NCBI GenBank assembly: GCA_025093985.1
Contig: JACAAK010000002.1
Location: 2,542,001 to 2,606,000, forward strand
Length of the DNA: 64,000 bases
Source: Calvatia gigantea
Taxonomy: Eukaryota; Basidiomycota; Agaricomycetes; Agaricales; Lycoperdaceae
Direction of reading: 5' to 3'
The notes below the pieces were generated by a model. It worked only from the letters and a program-made list of their open reading frames with translations. It ran no database searches and had not been told where the DNA came from. A program made the translations under genes and the position numbers. Position 1 is the stretch's first letter; every line of letters begins with the position of its first letter. Below are positions 62,507 through 64,000 of the stretch, piece by piece.

Positions 62507-64000
62507 CTAACTCTCCGCCTCCAAGGCCGCAAGCTGTGCCTCGTTCAGTGCCTCAGCTTCGGCCATCACTTTCTCCTCCAATGCTGCTATCCTCGCCTCT
62601 GCCTCTCGTTTTTCCGACTCAAGTTGCCCGTACCGCAGTTGCAATAGTCTCTCCCGTCGTTCTAGGATCTCCGTCTCTTCTTTCAATGACTCCACCCTTC
62701 GTGGTCCTGCAATCAACTCTATCGCACGCAGACGTGTGAAGCTGTCATATTCCAACTGCGTCCTTCTCGATCGCTTCAAAGGCATCGATAATCCGCTTCG
62801 ATAACGCCTGGGAACGTGCTTGATAACCACCGAGGGTGACCCCTAGCCTCTTCTCCGCCTTTGCGGCTTTGTTAGCTTCTTTCATCATCTCTTCGCGTTT
62901 CTCCGTGAGCAGTGGGATATATCCTACTATGCGCTGGTCCAAAGATAAAGCACCAACTTCCACCCACTTCTTCGTCATGGTATCAAAGGCGAGGTTTTGC
63001 TGGAGTGAGTCCCATGTAATTGTTTCCAGCTCGGTTGAATCATTGGCTTTCGCAATAGCTTGCAAGCCCTCTCGAAGTTGTTCTGGAGTCGTGTTTTGGA
63101 AACCGACGGCAGATGCCAACTCGAGGTGGATGATCTTCTTCGCTGTATCAATGTCTTCGTCCATGGGCATTTCATAGGTTGATGGCGTTGATCCGGGGAG
63201 AGTAGTCCCAGGAAGGGGATGTGCAATGGCGTCATGATTGACGAGTTGCACGAGTTCTTCATTAATTAGCTGTCGGGCAGCTCGTGAAGAAGGGTCTTCT
63301 TCGTCATCGATGACATTCAATTGTTCCAATAGTTGCGTGACATTCACGTTAGCTGGTCGTGGAAGGTTTTGTTGAACAACTTGTGATCGCCGGGCTAGGG
63401 TCTTGCGTTCTTCCTCCTCCCGCAGCTGTTTGAGCCGGGCATCGCGCTCGGCAGCATCCTCTTCAGTGAGAGCAACTGTTGACTCATCCTCTTCTTCCTC
63501 TTCATCAGGTACAACAAGTTCGAAGTTGTTTTCTGGCTTTGGCAAATTAGCGAAACCAAGTTGAAGAGCGCGCTTGGCAGAGCTCGAACGCAATTTCTGC
63601 TCGCGTGGTGTTGAGGTGACAGAAGGGTATCCCTCCCTGTTGATAGCGAGGTTGTCTCGCAAGGGGGTGCGTAGAGGAGTAGCAGCATCACGAGGTGTGG
63701 CGGAAACATCAGCAAGGGGATTGGGTGTAAAAGCAACTTGGCGTCGTGGAGTAGCACCTTCGAAGCCTGTACCTCCGTCAACAGGCACATGAAAGGGGGT
63801 ATTTTCTTCGCCTAGGAGAGGTGTTTGTAAATTGGCCATGTTGCGCGCGTTTCGCGCTTCCATGAGGATTGTATCCTCTATTGTGAATGTCAGGTGTAAA
63901 GCTTGGCAGATCTATGATGAATATACTCACGCTGAGGTGCAGTACGCGGCGTCCGTATCATTTTGGCCGACTCAAGCCCTTCGTAGTCGCTAAGAAGGCG
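62507..64000 (-). CDS. CEF1: Pre-mRNA splicing factor CEF1/CDC5, cut at right edge
   Basis: Cef1/CDC5L is a Myb-type core subunit of the Prp19 complex. The window holds the middle and C-terminal parts: LLSDYEGLESAKMIRTPRTAPQ + EDTILMEARNARNMANLQTPLLG, the TPRR/TPLRT repeats of Thr-Pro sites (likely CDK sites), an acidic stretch, and the C-terminal coiled-coil region (ARSQALSKRIIDAFEAIEKD + LEYDSFTRLRAIE...). The N-terminal Myb repeats lie beyond 64000. One intron at 63877-63930 and another near 62745-62775. TAG stop at 62507-62509. Confidence 0.93.

Overview
The window comes from a filamentous basidiomycete, most likely an Agaricomycete. The right half holds intron-dense genes with short introns of about 45-70 nt. 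Their proteins belong to the ordinary fungal housekeeping set, including a prenylated SKT5/CHS4-type chitin-synthase activator. The left half is a stack of LTR retrotransposons. No prokaryotic, rRNA, tRNA or CRISPR feature was seen.

Positions 1 to about 30.76 kb are nested retrotransposons. The outermost host is element C, a plus-strand Ty3/gypsy chromovirus whose 3' LTR is 30239-30763. Element B (plus; 3' LTR 19856-20163) interrupts the integrase of C. Element A (minus) interrupts the gag of B. Element G1 (minus chromovirus, LTR 6710-7339) interrupts the pol of A, and a Ty1/copia element (9216-14489, target duplication GGTAC) interrupts the 5' LTR of A. Further right, the accessory ORF of C is broken by a solo LTR (22029-22378) and by a 6.7 kb element with near-identical LTRs, a perfect CCAGG duplication and no recognisable protein (22694-29429). 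The last is a large retrotransposon derivative (LARD) with a copia-type primer-binding site. The left parts of C, B, A and G1 lie outside the window.

Three observations stand out here. A and G1 carry a Tf1-like self-priming layout. The chromoviruses carry an extra ORF between pol and the 3' LTR. Loss of coding capacity in B and in the copia element is mostly explained by CpG to TpG/CpA changes. The interior of the LARD contains a roughly 51-bp tandem repeat array with foldable units.

From 31.6 kb onward the window is compact and gene-rich: NOG1 (+), GAR1 (-), PEX6 (+), a PhoD-type phosphatase (-), a NUDIX hydrolase (+), SDA1 (-), a CCDC9-like RGG protein (-), PGK (+), a PHD-JmjC demethylase (+), SKT5 (+), a PITH protein (+), an NKAP homologue (+), MIS14/NSL1 (-), YJU2 (-), DHX35 (+), MIC19 (+), a single-pass membrane protein (-) and CEF1/CDC5 (-, cut by the right edge). 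Three genes act in ribosome or snoRNP biogenesis (NOG1, GAR1, SDA1), and four are spliceosome-linked (NKAP, YJU2, DHX35, CEF1). Several neighbours share short divergent promoters. PEX6, PGK, YJU2 and DHX35 each need a one-base frame correction to match their families, which suggests residual assembly indels.
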